Positions 11,777 to 22,314 of a stretch of DNA of 64,000 nucleotides are shown piece by piece. The notes under the pieces are model-generated. The model was not told the DNA's origin. It worked only from the letters and a program-made list of their open reading frames with translations, and ran no database searches. Position numbers and translations under genes: made by a program. Positions within the stretch are counted from its first letter, which is position 1; every line of letters starts with the position of its first letter. Where the stretch lies: positions 186,001-250,000 of the forward strand of contig WIXG01000067.1 of the NCBI GenBank assembly GCA_009869945.1. The letters run 5' to 3'. Source of the stretch: Mesaphorura yosii (Eukaryota; Arthropoda; Collembola; Poduromorpha; Tullbergiidae).

Positions 11777-13552
11777 ATGACAACTTCCTCATGGCATTGC
11801 CAAGCGCTCTTTCTCCTGTGCGTTATCTTCACAAGCTCATCGTCATGGCAACTGACTGTCGGAGACCATGACCACCACGGCTCTGCCGGGTGTCCCCGCC
11901 CTTCGCCCGCCACGATCACGAGCACGTGGCCTACTTGGCTCACGGTTACCAAGACGATCTCTCAACCTGCCGTTGTCGCACCTTCCGCTGAAACTTCCGT
12001 TTTCTTGACTCGCACGGGGACAGCAATTGGAGCGCCGGCTGTAACGCTGTCCATCGACGCCGTGTCCATCATCACAGCAACGCAGCCGGTCGTTGTCATC
12101 GTCTGCTCCGCCACACCACAACTCGTAATGCTCGAAGTCAGAAGCACCGAACTCACCACGTCCTATAAGGCCGTGTTGTCGATGGTCGTGACCGCGACAA
12201 ACTCCTTTCACATCGTTACCCTGACGCCCGTGTCCATAGCGACTGCGTCGTCCGTCGCCACGGTGCCCGAGGACGGCACTCTCACCAACACCCGCGTGGT
12301 CACCACGGATTTATTCACACAGTTCTTCAATACGGAGTACTTCGTGGCGCCCGCAGTGACGACGACGATCAGACTCAGCTCCGTGGTAACGCGCTCGAGT
12401 CCAGCGACGCTGACGGTCACGGAGACGAGCGTCGTCGTGAACGACGGTGGGCCCACGCTGACCGTGAGCGAAACGGTTATCGCGTTTATCGGAACGGCGC
12501 TGGAGGTGATTGTCACGGATGTGGACGAGGAGGAGGCCACGGTTGAGGTCACCTCGACTCGGATCTCAAGCGCTCAAGTTCCGGTCACCTTGACGACCAC
12601 GCAGCTCGTCCGCGTCACAGAATCCAAACAGCTGCGGTGTGCTCGCAAAGTAGTTGGCGTGGGACACGGCTCGGGCAGCGGCTGGGGCCCAGCGTCCAAA
12701 TGCTCAGTTAAACACGTCGCGTTGCCATTGACAACAACGACCCTGCATTGGGCCACAGATCCTAGCGCCGCCTTGACGCTGACTCCAACCACGACGCTTC
12801 TCGAGGCCATGACCGTGTCTACGGCAGTGTTCTTCACCACAACACAATCGGTCTTCGTGACAACGCTAACGCTCGTGTACAGCTCCGTGACTACGACCGA
12901 CTCGGTCCTCGCCTACTTCGTGACGACGACGAGCGTCAACGTCATTACGCTCAAGCTGAGTTCGACGCTCGTTTTGAGCCAGACGCTGCAGGGAACCGGC
13001 CACACAACGAGTTTCGATCTCGGCTCCACGGCCGCGGTGACTACGATTACACTTTCGGCTGCGGCGCAGGGCGCGACTCCATCTACGACAGAGGTTATCG
13101 TGAGCAGCATCACGGGCTTCAAAGTGTTTGAACACAACGACAGAACGACGCTCACGCCCATCATCATCTTGACGAACTCCGCGTCGCCTGCGCTCTTTAC
13201 AGTGACGCCCACGATCGCGATAACCGTCGGCCTCGCCGAGCTGAGTCTGTGCTCTACCGTCTTAAATTTTCAGACACACGCGATCGCCGTCAGTATCACG
13301 ACCACCGAACCAACAATTTCACGGCTCGTGTTGACACAGAGCGTGGCAGTGCTGGAGGAAGTCGAAGAGGTCCTCGCGGTTAGTGTGGTAGCGCCGCCAG
13401 CGATAGTGGATGCTACCATCACGAGCACGGTCGTTCAATGGGTGGACCACGGGCACGAGGAGGACGCAGATTGTGATCAGCACCAAGATAGGGCGAGAGG
13501 CGACATACTCGACGCGGCAACTCCATTGCTGCCATCACGTGTTTGGTTTTAG
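11777..13552 (+). CDS. secreted Thr/Val-rich repetitive protein, function unknown
   Basis: A single uninterrupted frame of 591 codons, the longest in the window, in a genome where other genes are cut by introns. A signal peptide (WHCQALFLLCVIFTSSSSW, residues 6-24) precedes a body dominated by Thr, Val, Ser and Ala. The body shows repeated alternating patterns such as VTLTTTQLVRVTES, FFTTTQSVFVTTLTL and YFVTTTSVNVIT. Cysteines are few. The C-terminus turns acidic and His-rich (DHGHEEDADCDQHQ). I recognise no domain. The alternating Thr-x-Thr pattern suggests beta strands or a heavily O-glycosylated mucin-like wall or cuticle protein. Third codon positions are GC-rich and the minus strand is partly open too, so coding needs expression evidence. 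The signal peptide and a poly(A) signal 300 bases downstream favour the plus strand. Confidence 0.6.
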   Translation: MTTSSWHCQALFLLCVIFTSSSSWQLTVGDHDHHGSAGCPRPSPATITSTWPTWLTVTKTISQPAVVAPSAETSVFLTRTGTAIGAPAVTLSIDAVSIITATQPVVVIVCSATPQLVMLEVRSTELTTSYKAVLSMVVTATNSFHIVTLTPVSIATASSVATVPEDGTLTNTRVVTTDLFTQFFNTEYFVAPAVTTTIRLSSVVTRSSPATLTVTETSVVVNDGGPTLTVSETVIAFIGTALEVIVTDVDEEEATVEVTSTRISSAQVPVTLTTTQLVRVTESKQLRCARKVVGVGHGSGSGWGPASKCSVKHVALPLTTTTLHWATDPSAALTLTPTTTLLEAMTVSTAVFFTTTQSVFVTTLTLVYSSVTTTDSVLAYFVTTTSVNVITLKLSSTLVLSQTLQGTGHTTSFDLGSTAAVTTITLSAAAQGATPSTTEVIVSSITGFKVFEHNDRTTLTPIIILTNSASPALFTVTPTIAITVGLAELSLCSTVLNFQTHAIAVSITTTEPTISRLVLTQSVAVLEEVEEVLAVSVVAPPAIVDATITSTVVQWVDHGHEEDADCDQHQDRARGDILDAATPLLPSRVWF

Positions 13553-13849
13553 CTCGACTCGACACATTGAACATTGAAGACTGGCAACGGAAACAAAACA
13601 TAGGGTCAAACAATCGGTCGGTAAAGCTGTAGAGACGTAAGGGCCGGTAAACGGGTAAAATTGCTATGATTCTCCGTACCCATGCAGAGCAGGTCCAGTT
13701 GTCAGAACTCAATATGTCAACTTGGTGCACAGGGAGTGCCCTTCTGCCTACTCGTACTCGTACGATGACGAAGCTGGACTCCACAACTGCCCGAATAATG
13801 TCGACTTTCAAGTCTCATTCTGCTAAATAAGCATGAATTGTTGATCATG

Positions 13850-13855
13850 AATAAA
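13850..13855 (+). terminator. polyadenylation signal AATAAA after the Thr/Val-rich gene
   Basis: AATAAA lies 298 bases after the stop codon at 13552 and would give a 3' UTR of about 0.3 kb. Confidence 0.5.
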
Positions 13856-14064
13856 ATTCTGGTTCAAAAAAGAACCACGACCACCAAACTGCGCATTAAT
13901 TCCTAATAAGTTTTGAATTTTATTTTCAAATATCCTCTTTAGCCTGATTTGTGACAGAGAATTTGTTTTTTGAATTTTGATTTGAGATTTCATTTACGCT
14001 GTGGGAATGTGGCATGATCCAGGCCCGTTTTCATATTCTCAAATCTCAAGTGCCCTGTCATGGA

Positions 14065-14092
14065 TAAACCCTGTTCAAAACGCAACGAATGA
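14065..14092. repeat. short dispersed repeat, copy 1
   Basis: The block aaccct-ttcaaaacgcaacgaatgaa, with one variable base, recurs at 16743-16770, flanking the unknown gene between them. Too short to classify. Confidence 0.5.
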
Positions 14093-14363
14093 ATGAATTA
14101 ATTGTATTTCTGGTATGAAGACAACTTGGTGCGGTAGTCCATGTTCAGAGTCAACGTTAAAGCATGATTAAAGCTAAAACAGCATTCATTAAAAATTACA
14201 TTACGATTATATTCTAATATTTGTATTAAACTAATCAGTACAAATGGTCACAATTTCTTAAATAGGCAGTTCTTTTTCTCAGTCGGCTGGCAAACTTAAA
14301 GCAAATCAAGTTAGTTAAATGAGTTAGCTCAGGAAAGTAAAATAGAGCCCTGAAATTAAGTCG

Positions 14364-16103
14364 TCAAACATTGGATTTTTTTGTTTTGCCCTTCCCACCT
14401 TTCAACGGCACTTTATAACTCGGCTTTCTGGCCGAAACTTTGGCATGCAAAAGCACCTCTAAATTTTCGTACATTTGTGGACGATACAATTCAGGTTTCT
14501 GACTCCATAAATCGGTCCACAGTTCGTTGTAAAATTCTAGTACAAGTTTGGCAGCAAGTTCCTTAATATCCCATGGAGTTGAAATGGCTTTGGAGCTCTT
14601 GGGAAAGAATTCCCGATTTTTCAAATATTTCGCTACCTCCTTGGCACAATTTTTAAACAGACTCCATAGACCGTCTGGAGTATGCTTTATCCAGCCTTTA
14701 AAGATATTTACAGTCTTCCTAAATTCGTAGTGCACGAATCTGTCTTCAAGATGGCGAGTGAATGAAACTCTGTTCCATTCGAGGGGCAAACTCAATGACG
14801 GCCGATTTTTAACCTCTTCTTTAAAATCATCTCTGATGCAAGTTGCGTTTCTAATCAATAGTATTTCAGGTATCAGAACGGCTTGATGTGGTGGACCTCC
14901 TTCACAATGCATGTCGCTATCAAATGTGTTGGTCGCTGACGGCACCTTTTCTGTAATCTTTGTCGGTGTTTCACTGGGCCAGTGGCTGACGGAATTCTTC
15001 TCAAAATCCGAAGCGGCTGCCAAATGACCGACGTTCGAAGTTGTTGGCTTCCAATAATATAAAACTTGGTACAATGGCCACCAAATTGCAAGGTGGACCA
15101 AGGCGAGGCGAGTGGCATTGTCAAGGGCTGGCATCTGAACCACTTGTGGAGCGCAGGCAATGACCTGGAATAGAGATTTCAATTAATATCTCAAGACTGC
15201 GGGAAGCGAAGTGTCTTACTATTTCTCCCAATTCAGTCCAAAAACTGACAAGCAGTCTTTCCGTGGTTTCGTCAGGTCTGGCTGTCCCACAGCAGTAAAG
15301 AAATGCATCTCGAAATCCGCAAAATTTGTAGCAAAAGTAATTTAATTGTTGTAAGAATTCTTTTTCTGGGAGCCATTTCTGTTTAATATCAAGAATTAGA
15401 TTAATATGACTTTATGACTTGGGCTTCATTACTTTCTTACCTTAATTTTTTGAAGCTTTTCATACTCCTCTTTCAAAACTGCAATGACGAATTTAAACGT
15501 GGCCTGAATTTCTGCATTGAATTCTGCAATCTGTAAATTACACGAAATTCTTACATTTGAGGCTGTAAGAAAGAGAATTTGCCATCGATTACCTTACCTT
15601 AATTGGGTCATTTTTAGAATCGCTGCCCCTCTTGATTGAAGTCGAGTCAAGGTACTCAATGAATGCTTGGATTCTGCAGGCTCCGACGAGTGCTTTAATT
15701 ATGTCTTTCGCCTCTGGACTCAAACCTTCTTCGTCCAACTCATTCACTATCAATTCATTCGCTTCCTTGTTGGATTTATTGTCATCTTTTGGTTCCAAGT
15801 CTCCACCTGTCAATTCTGAAATAAATTAATCTCTGATTGACTGAACCAGTTCTCAGGTAAGGCCATTGTACTTAGTATTTGCTAACCTAGATCTTGATCT
15901 GGAAACTTGTCCTGATCCATGGGCTCCTGAAGAGCAAGCTGTTCCTTCTGGGCAGGCGATGATGAATATACGAAAATACCCTCACGAAGGTTTGCACGAT
16001 ATGGATTAATGGATATGGTAAGCAGGAAAGCAGGTAAAATCAGGTAAAACGTGTTCTTCAGTAAATACTCGTCAACTATCGACTCATTTGTAGTTTTGTC
16101 CAT
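14364..16103 (-). CDS. unrecognised five-exon gene
   Basis: Exons 15887-16103, 15598-15815, 15441-15530, 15220-15378 and 14364-15164 join in frame to 494 residues. I do not recognise the family. The N-terminal part has a hydrophobic stretch (NTFYLILPAFLLTISI, about residues 17-32), so it may be anchored in a membrane. A charged region rich in Asp, Glu and Lys follows, then a mostly helical part with clustered aromatic residues and cysteines (LNYFCYKFCGFRDAFLYCC; later LAIWWPLYQVLYYW). The C-terminal tail is very basic (KVPLKGGKGKTKKSNV). The start is uncertain: an ATG at 16103 is used, but the frame is open back to about 16142 behind an acceptor-like site, so another 5' exon may exist. Splice consistency supports a real gene. 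Confidence 0.6.
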
Positions 16104-16742
16104 CACACCCTGTCCAGTTTTTATTAAGTGAGGTGTCGTCACATTCTAAAAATGATGTGTTATGATTTGTATTTTTAATGAATTCCGGGGTGACTAGACT
16201 TTGAATCATAACTGACTCATTCAAGCTGACGACGACGACTTGCACCACCATAACAGTGAAATTTGAATTTGTACAATTATTTCTGAGGGAATGCTTCCCT
16301 TGAACGAGGATTCATGCGTGAGCGAAATCCGTTGCATCTTTGTTTAGCTGTTAGAGGATGAAGATTTGCGAGACATGAATTTCAATTTGCAATTCTGAAA
16401 ATATGTATTTAAAAGGCATATTATATAAAAAAAAACTTAATTGGGAGAAGTGGGAACACTTGCTGTTGCCAGTAGGGTGCAATGGTCGACAAAACTAAGT
16501 AGCTCGCAAATCGATCCGGAATGACCCCGACTGGAGTACGATAAATCCAACTTTATTTCTAACTCCTTCTCCAAAACTTATGTTCTCTTTTTGTCTAAAT
16601 AAATTCGGCCATATTTCGTTTAAAAATGTGTAATTCACTTGTAAATCATAAAAGCGAGCTTCCCATTACAAATTTGGTAGAAAATAGGAGCAGAAACTTG
16701 TGCTTGAACGTAGAATACCAGATTTCAACTTTGAAATTTCGC

Positions 16743-16770
16743 AAACCCTATTCAAAACGCAACGAATGAA
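16743..16770. repeat. short dispersed repeat, copy 2
   Basis: Second copy of the block at 14065-14092. A little downstream, agaaaacgcaatgttaat (16821-16838) also recurs near 58623, so several short repeat families are scattered here. Confidence 0.5.
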
Positions 16771-16958
16771 CCAAGTGTCATAGCAAATTGCACATGCTTA
16801 GGTTAGGTTAGAGAATTATAAGAAAACGCAATGTTAATTCGTCGCCCGTCGTCGGGATGTCGTTCATGTTGGATTCCATGATTTAGCTGCACTCCCCCAG
16901 GAAATGCTTATCGCAATTCAGTAAAAAATTAGAATAGATAGCGCTTTCTGCACATGAA

Positions 16959-18422
16959 TTAAAAACTAGAATAATTTACATTCGACAGCGCCCCCGCCCC
17001 GTAGCGGCCCTGAAGCCTAAAATCAATCGCTAAGGTGATGACTTTGTCCAGGACGACATCACACACGAATGTCACGTACGTACGGCGCTCAATTTTGAAA
17101 AGTGAACCCACGCAAACTTCCAATCCCCGGCACGCCTGGAGCGACAACCGTTCGGCCGGCCGCAAGAGGGCGCGCGCGTGTTTGTCCCTGAGGTACGAAT
17201 CCCTGAAGGTTAGGGATGCTTCTGTGAAGGTCGTCGCAATCCGAAACAAGAGGCGGGTGATCAGGAGTGTGAGGAGCGTCCCCCCCGAGGCGAGCGCCAC
17301 AATGAAGGGCGGCACCTGCCCCGAGAAGGAGACGAGGGTCGTCAGGGCGCTGATGAGAATCCCCGCTGCCATGACGATGCTCATGAGAATGGTCTGGCTC
17401 GTTTGTTCCATGACGAAGGCGTGGCACAGCTCCATCATTTTGTAGAGTAGAATGAGCCGACTTGTGTGGCCCCGGGCAGGGGCCTCCCTCCGCCCCTTCT
17501 CGGAGTCGAAGGTGCCCAGCTTCAGGCACCGGTAGATGGCGTAGGAGTACACGAGGGCGTTGGCCGAGAAGTGGAACACATGGACAAGCCCAAAGAACAT
17601 GCCATGCGCGCCCGTGAGGGGGGAGGTCACCGACCCGAAGAGGCGGAAGGCCCCGTCCACCCACTCCAGCGCCCTCCGCACCCCAGGGGTGACATTGGGG
17701 CACACCTGCGTCCACTTGGCGCCCAGAATCTCCTCCCCGTCGCAGAAATTGGCGACGACCTGCTGAACGATGCCAATGTCCAGGAATGTCGCATACGGAT
17801 TGACCCCCAAAGCGACCAGCCCCAGCGTATACACACAGACGAGTATTAGAATGCCTCCGATCATGATCCGGAGGAAGATTTCGGTCCCGTCTGGCTCCTC
17901 GTCTTCCAGGTCGTGCACGTTGTAGATTTCTTCGTCCAGAATGGCGACTGTGTTCTCGATCGCCATGAGTCTCCTCGCGTACACGAGCATAAGGAGTTCA
18001 AGGGCGACAAAGAAGACGGTGGTCAGCCACATAAAGTAGAGCGAGAGACGTCGACCCAGCTCCAGGGGGACTGTGTGGTCGTACCAAACGGACATGAGGA
18101 GGAACACCATCTGTTGAAAGATCGTCCAGAACGCACAGAGTCTGTACAGGAGCATTTGGCGCGCGTCGCCCATGTACGCGAAGGGGAGTCGGCGCGGGCG
18201 CGGGTGGTTGTGTGGGGAGCCACCGCGGGTCCATTCTGTGGGGTCGATGGGGGTTGCCCTTGAAATTTTATACCGTACGTCCAAACGCCGAAAATACGGA
18301 AAGCATCCAATGTGTGCCGCGAAGTTGGAGAAACGTAGGAGACGCCGGATGGGTTGAGATGTCATGGCGGCGGAGTTTGAAATTGGAGAGAAAGAAATTT
18401 TGGGGAAATTTTTTGAGGTCAA
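16959..18422 (-). CDS. seven-helix chemoreceptor-like protein (gustatory receptor type)
   Basis: An intronless frame of 487 residues with about seven hydrophobic segments, for example YFMWLTTVFFVALELLMLVY, LIMIGGILILVCVYTLGLV-like and PPFIVALASGGTLLTLLI. The C-terminus (GSLFKIERRTYVTFVCDVV, then ITLAIDF) resembles the end of arthropod gustatory receptors, where a TY-hydrophobic-QF motif closes the last helix. Here the QF is replaced by DF. Length suits the family. The first ATG is at 18422; the ATG at 18365 is an alternative start. The gene is much more GC-rich than its surroundings and has no introns, unlike its neighbours, so retroposition is possible. Ligand unknown. Another polytopic membrane family cannot be excluded. 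Confidence 0.6.
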   Translation of the reverse strand: MTSKNFPKISFSPISNSAAMTSQPIRRLLRFSNFAAHIGCFPYFRRLDVRYKISRATPIDPTEWTRGGSPHNHPRPRRLPFAYMGDARQMLLYRLCAFWTIFQQMVFLLMSVWYDHTVPLELGRRLSLYFMWLTTVFFVALELLMLVYARRLMAIENTVAILDEEIYNVHDLEDEEPDGTEIFLRIMIGGILILVCVYTLGLVALGVNPYATFLDIGIVQQVVANFCDGEEILGAKWTQVCPNVTPGVRRALEWVDGAFRLFGSVTSPLTGAHGMFFGLVHVFHFSANALVYSYAIYRCLKLGTFDSEKGRREAPARGHTSRLILLYKMMELCHAFVMEQTSQTILMSIVMAAGILISALTTLVSFSGQVPPFIVALASGGTLLTLLITRLLFRIATTFTEASLTFRDSYLRDKHARALLRPAERLSLQACRGLEVCVGSLFKIERRTYVTFVCDVVLDKVITLAIDFRLQGRYGAGALSNVNYSSF

Positions 18423-18919
18423 GTGGGATATGCGCGTTCCCTATAATTTGTACCAATTTGTTCCAATTGCGAATAGCGTCATCCATACACTAGTTAGCTA
18501 CTGGCGGAGCCGAGCGCCCCGAAATTTAGGTCATTGATTGCAATTTAATTGCAAAGCTCTTCAAAGATGCCGGTCGACGAAAACAAAATTCATGCGAAAT
18601 TTAAAATTGGTCTAGGGGTAATTTTCAGAGTGGCTGGTTTTCCTGATTGATTTTTGCACGATTTATTCAATCGACTCACTAATTAGTAATTACGGAATGA
18701 GGAGGGTTGAATTTAGTTTTATTCAGCATAAATTCCAATTTCAACTGCTTCAAATTCCATCATGCATGCTTAGTATCAATTCTGGTACAAAACAGTAAAT
18801 TATTAATATATGTAATTATTGACGTTTTTGCGTAATTAGCTGGATGTCTCAACATTTTCAGGACAATGGCAGGGTGTCATCTGTCGAAATTCCTTGGCCC
18901 AATCCCAAACGACTATTCA

Positions 18920-19585
18920 CTATTCGCTGTCACTGCTGAATTCGTATCTGTGTGACTGGAAAAAAGAAGAGAATGGGATGGCATACTTGCTAAAGTTCTC
19001 AAAAAGTTCAGAACACCCACCTGATCAGTAAACCCTTTGCCAAATTTCCACTTGGTGCAATAATATTCGCAGTTCTTCCCTGTGAAATTGTACTTGACAC
19101 TCGTGCCCAGCACCTTTCTGGCCATTTTGATGGACTCTTCTGGTGGCAGTGGGTTCCGGTCGTGTGTTCTGGCCATTGGGTACACGCCCCGAAACCCATC
19201 TTTGTTATTCACACGGCATCGTTGCCTATCTCTCGTCGGGCCAAGTTCCGCAACGTGCTTCAGAGTCTGGAGTTTAATTGGCGCTGTCGTATTTTCCTTA
19301 CTTTCGGCACAAATATTGTAGACTTTCCCGGCCTCTTCCGAGTACATGGCCCAGTGGTTGTAAGGACCACGGCAAAATTCGATCAAGTCTCCCGGCTGGG
19401 CGACTTTTTGGACTTCCTCCCAATGCACGAATTTGTCAGCTGCAACGCAAGAGCAAGCACAAGTTTCGCAAAAATTAGGTCCCCTCACAGCGCATAGGAT
19501 TTGGAAACTAGATGAAAGACTTACAGCTCACTGCATTCTGCACGTCTGTCACCACATCGTAGTACCAATTTTTGACTGCCTCCAT
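18920..19585 (-). CDS. LRAT-domain protein (HRASLS/PLAAT-like acyltransferase)
   Basis: Three exons (19525-19585, 19021-19439, 18920-18955) give 171 residues, typical for small LRAT/PLAAT enzymes. These carry out acyl transfer or phospholipase A1/A2 chemistry on phospholipids with a His-His-Cys centre. The core shows GDLIEFCRGPYNHWAMY with the first catalytic histidine, RCRVNN, and the catalytic-cysteine block NCEYYCTKW. In NlpC/P60-LRAT proteins the cysteine sits in NCEHF, so NCEYY is a mild variant. No C-terminal membrane helix is evident, unlike mammalian PLAAT. If the last intron is retained the tail differs (stop at 18913). The first exon begins at the ATG at 19585. Confidence 0.85.
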
Positions 19586-20295
19586 TTAGTCGAAGCGCCA
19601 ATTTTATAGAACAACCAGAAATGTCAAACCAGCAATTCCGATTTAATTTCCTCTGATTGGAGCCGCCGTACAGTTTTGGAATAAGTATTTGTAATTTAAT
19701 CAACCGTCGACCGACACCCGTCTTGATTCGCACACAAGTTCAAATCGCAGCTCACTTACACACTACAACTCACTGTGTGACTGTGACTCACGCCTAGCCT
19801 GTGACTGGGTTAGATTTGTCAACACCAAGCCAGAGCTCAGCGCAAATCCAGCTCTACTTCTACGAGCAGAGCACCAATTCATTCCTGTAAGCTAATGCAA
19901 TGATGCGAATAATACGTGGAGTGGAGAATCGCCGGTTGACCTTGGTTTAATGAAACCTAGTATGTGCAAATTTGCTTCATACCAATTTTATCAATGTTTT
20001 GGTGCATTAGGAAAATTAGACATCACCGTCACCAATGCAAGATACATTTGGGGCCAATTCTTTCGGCACGGCATGGACCTCCACTCACCCGACCAGGCAT
20101 GGCTTATGACGGCATGCCGAGTGCATGCATATGTCCGGCGCGGCTTCGGCACAGGTTTTTGCCATGGCAGCACTCTTTCATAAAGTTGAAAAAATGAAAT
20201 CCGTACAAAGATCGCTTGCAACCATTCTTGGTATTCTTAGCTCAACAGATTGGTGCCAGGGCTTGGAATGTGCCCGGCATCTAGTCTTCTGAAAA

Positions 20296-20322
20296 ATCTG
20301 CAGATTTTTCAGCGTGCCATTC
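20296..20322. repeat. short repeat with palindromic core atctgcagat, copy 1
   Basis: The block atctgcagatttttcagcgtg followed by cattcca recurs at about 23176-23205. In copy 1 the palindrome extends to gaaaaatctgcagatttttc. Confidence 0.5.
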
Positions 20323-20326
20323 CAGA

Positions 20327-20458
20327 CATACCGGCGGAACGCCCTTCGTTTGCGCCGATTGCGGGACGAAATGCGTGAGCAAAACGGGGCTCAGAACCCA
20401 CCGACGCGGACATGTGAAGCAAAACTGTGTATTCGTATATTTTTCAGTAAGTAAATGA
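20327..20458 (+). pseudogene. single C2H2 zinc-finger fragment
   Basis: One plus-strand frame reads TGGTPFVCADCGTKC followed by KTGLRTHRRGH, a C2H2 finger with the standard TG-x-x-PF linker. The frame ends in a stop at 20456. No flanking fingers or start are seen. It overlaps the last codons of the peptidase gene on the other strand, so it is most likely a relic carried by a small repeat. Confidence 0.55.
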
Positions 20459-22314
20459 AGAATTTCTAGTGCCTATGCCTAAATATTCTCTCAGACTGTG
20501 TTCAATCACCGTACGGGCGTACATCAAGGATGGTGAGTCATTTACTGATTCAACCCTGTCGTCGGCAACGTGGGCAGTGTCTAAGCAACACAACACATAA
20601 CGTAACATTCTTTGTTGGAATCACTTGAAAAAGGGATTTACCGGGTATAAAGACGACAGTGTTCCCACTCCCTGTCTGATATTTCTTCGTGATTCCCAAC
20701 GGGTGCCACGGGTCAATCTTCCCATTTACGAATATGACATTTGTAACGTCTCTGAAGGCTTCAATTCCGCCATAGAATTCGTTCGATTCCCGAACCGCAT
20801 TGAGTACGAAGCTTTTCGTGAATCTGAGCGTGACAAAAAGACAAATATCTGAAAATAAGCGCGCACATGACTGAAAGAAAGTGTCTCACTTTGCCCCAAA
20901 AGTGTCGCGACATTGTCTCAAATAGAATTCTACGGGAAAATGTCCGAAAATGGCGCCCCTTTCAAAAGTGGACGTCTGAAAATATCCAAATTCCGTGCAG
21001 GTTTGCCAGATCCACCCCCGAAATGCTGACGACACTGCGAGGCTCTCCCATTCCGTGTGGCTCAGGAACCGTACAAAACTTGCAAATTGGAAGTCGTTGC
21101 ACCGATCCCACACTCCGCCAATAGAAATCTCATTCAGGAATTGAAACATGGCTGCGTACCGCTCGAGTGGGCTCCTGCGTTCTGTCGTGTTCACATTTGT
21201 CATTATTCTGCATATGGAGGGGATGTTTGCCCTATTCGCCGGAATGTGGTCCCGGTTGTACTGCACGATGCCCGCCACCGCCTCGGAAATGTTTTGGTAA
21301 ATGAATTGGACGTTTAGCGGAGTCTTTTCCAATGGTTCGCACATGCTAGAATGAAAAGGGGGCGTCGGACGCAAGTTTTATGTTTGTGGGTGTTATTTTG
21401 AGAGAAATTGGTATTTGTACTCACTTGAATACTCTCTTCAAGTACCGCCACTCCCTTTCACCCCCTTCCACCAGCCGTTTGATGGTTTGAGTCGCTTCGC
21501 CAATTGCGTCCGCACAATCTTGCGAGAATTTTGCGAAAAGTGAGGCAATGTTGACCCGTTTGTAATCTGAACAAGGAAATACGCGGAAATTGACATTTTT
21601 TAGGCGTTGGTATGAAATCCCGCGTTTACCTTTAAAATCCGCTACAATTTTAACCGGTGCGGACGATGCCACGGCTGCGTGGACTTGTTCTGGAAATTTT
21701 AGCCTGTACCATGCAGCCAAGCATGCTGAATATGACAAGCCGAAGGCCACCCACCGGTTTTGCTCGAGACCATGAATCCTCTTCATCGCAATGGTAAAAG
21801 CCTCCAAATCCTTCAGTGCTTGCCGACTGCTCAACCATTTCAGGTTCTCGACAGAAGCATCCTCCGTCGGGTGAGATTTTCCATAGTAACGGTGCTCGAG
21901 TAGTATCAGTAGTGCGCCCATCCTTTGTGCCATCTCGGCGCTGAACGCATCCGTCAAGTCTTCGGGAAAAGCTTCCCATTCGCCACTGATAATGAGAAAG
22001 ATTGGACCGTCCGGGTCGGTGAAGAATTCCCTGTTTATGAAGTAACGCTGCGGCCATATACGACGATGGTCACGATCATAATTGAAATGGTCCAAAACTT
22101 GTGTGAAGAAGTGCTCCTCCACATTTTCCACGCCCACGTTCACGGTTATGTTGAAGGAGTCCTTTCTGGTTCGGGTTCTCCTGCCAAATACCTTCCCATG
22201 GCTGAATTTCAGAGTCCCCTTCTCGAATTGCTCCCCAGAGCCAAAAAAGTCGATAGATTGGGCAGTTTGGATTGCCAATAAAGGCAGGAACACGAAAAAC
22301 AGGAAGAAATTCAT
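20444..22314 (-). CDS. S28-family serine peptidase (PRSS16 / PRCP-like)
   Basis: Secreted or lysosomal serine carboxypeptidase. Five exons (21630-22314, 21425-21566, 20890-21345, 20642-20823, 20444-20580) give 533 residues, normal for S28. A signal peptide (MNFFLFFVFLPLLAIQTAQS) comes first, then the S28 start VLDHFNYDRDHRRIWPQRYF. The nucleophile block is FGLSYSACLAAWYRLKFPE, where most family members have GGSYxG. WQTCTEFGYFQT, the Asp block FVNGKIDPWHPLG and the His block DTAHVADD follow. All three catalytic residues are present. The acceptor at 20823 rather than 20848 is needed to keep frame and match the family (AVRESNEFYGG). It resembles thymus-specific serine protease more than PRCP, but orthology is not certain. 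Confidence 0.9.

Noticed and set aside
11843-13212. Long minus-strand frames, also Thr/Val-rich, opposite the secreted protein gene
   Set aside because: They are fragmented into pieces of 65-122 codons, lack a signal peptide and arise from the repeated ACN/GTN codons of the plus strand. The plus strand has one continuous frame.
17089-17715. 208-codon minus-strand frame inside the chemoreceptor-like gene
   Set aside because: Composition is Pro/Arg/His-rich, as expected from reading a GC-rich gene out of frame; no membrane helices or domain.
20824-20848. Earlier acceptor (tttcag at about 20849) for exon 4 of the S28 peptidase
   Set aside because: It puts the frame out of phase with the preceding exon. 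The acceptor after cacgctcag keeps phase and gives the expected FGAKFTKSFVLNAVRESN.
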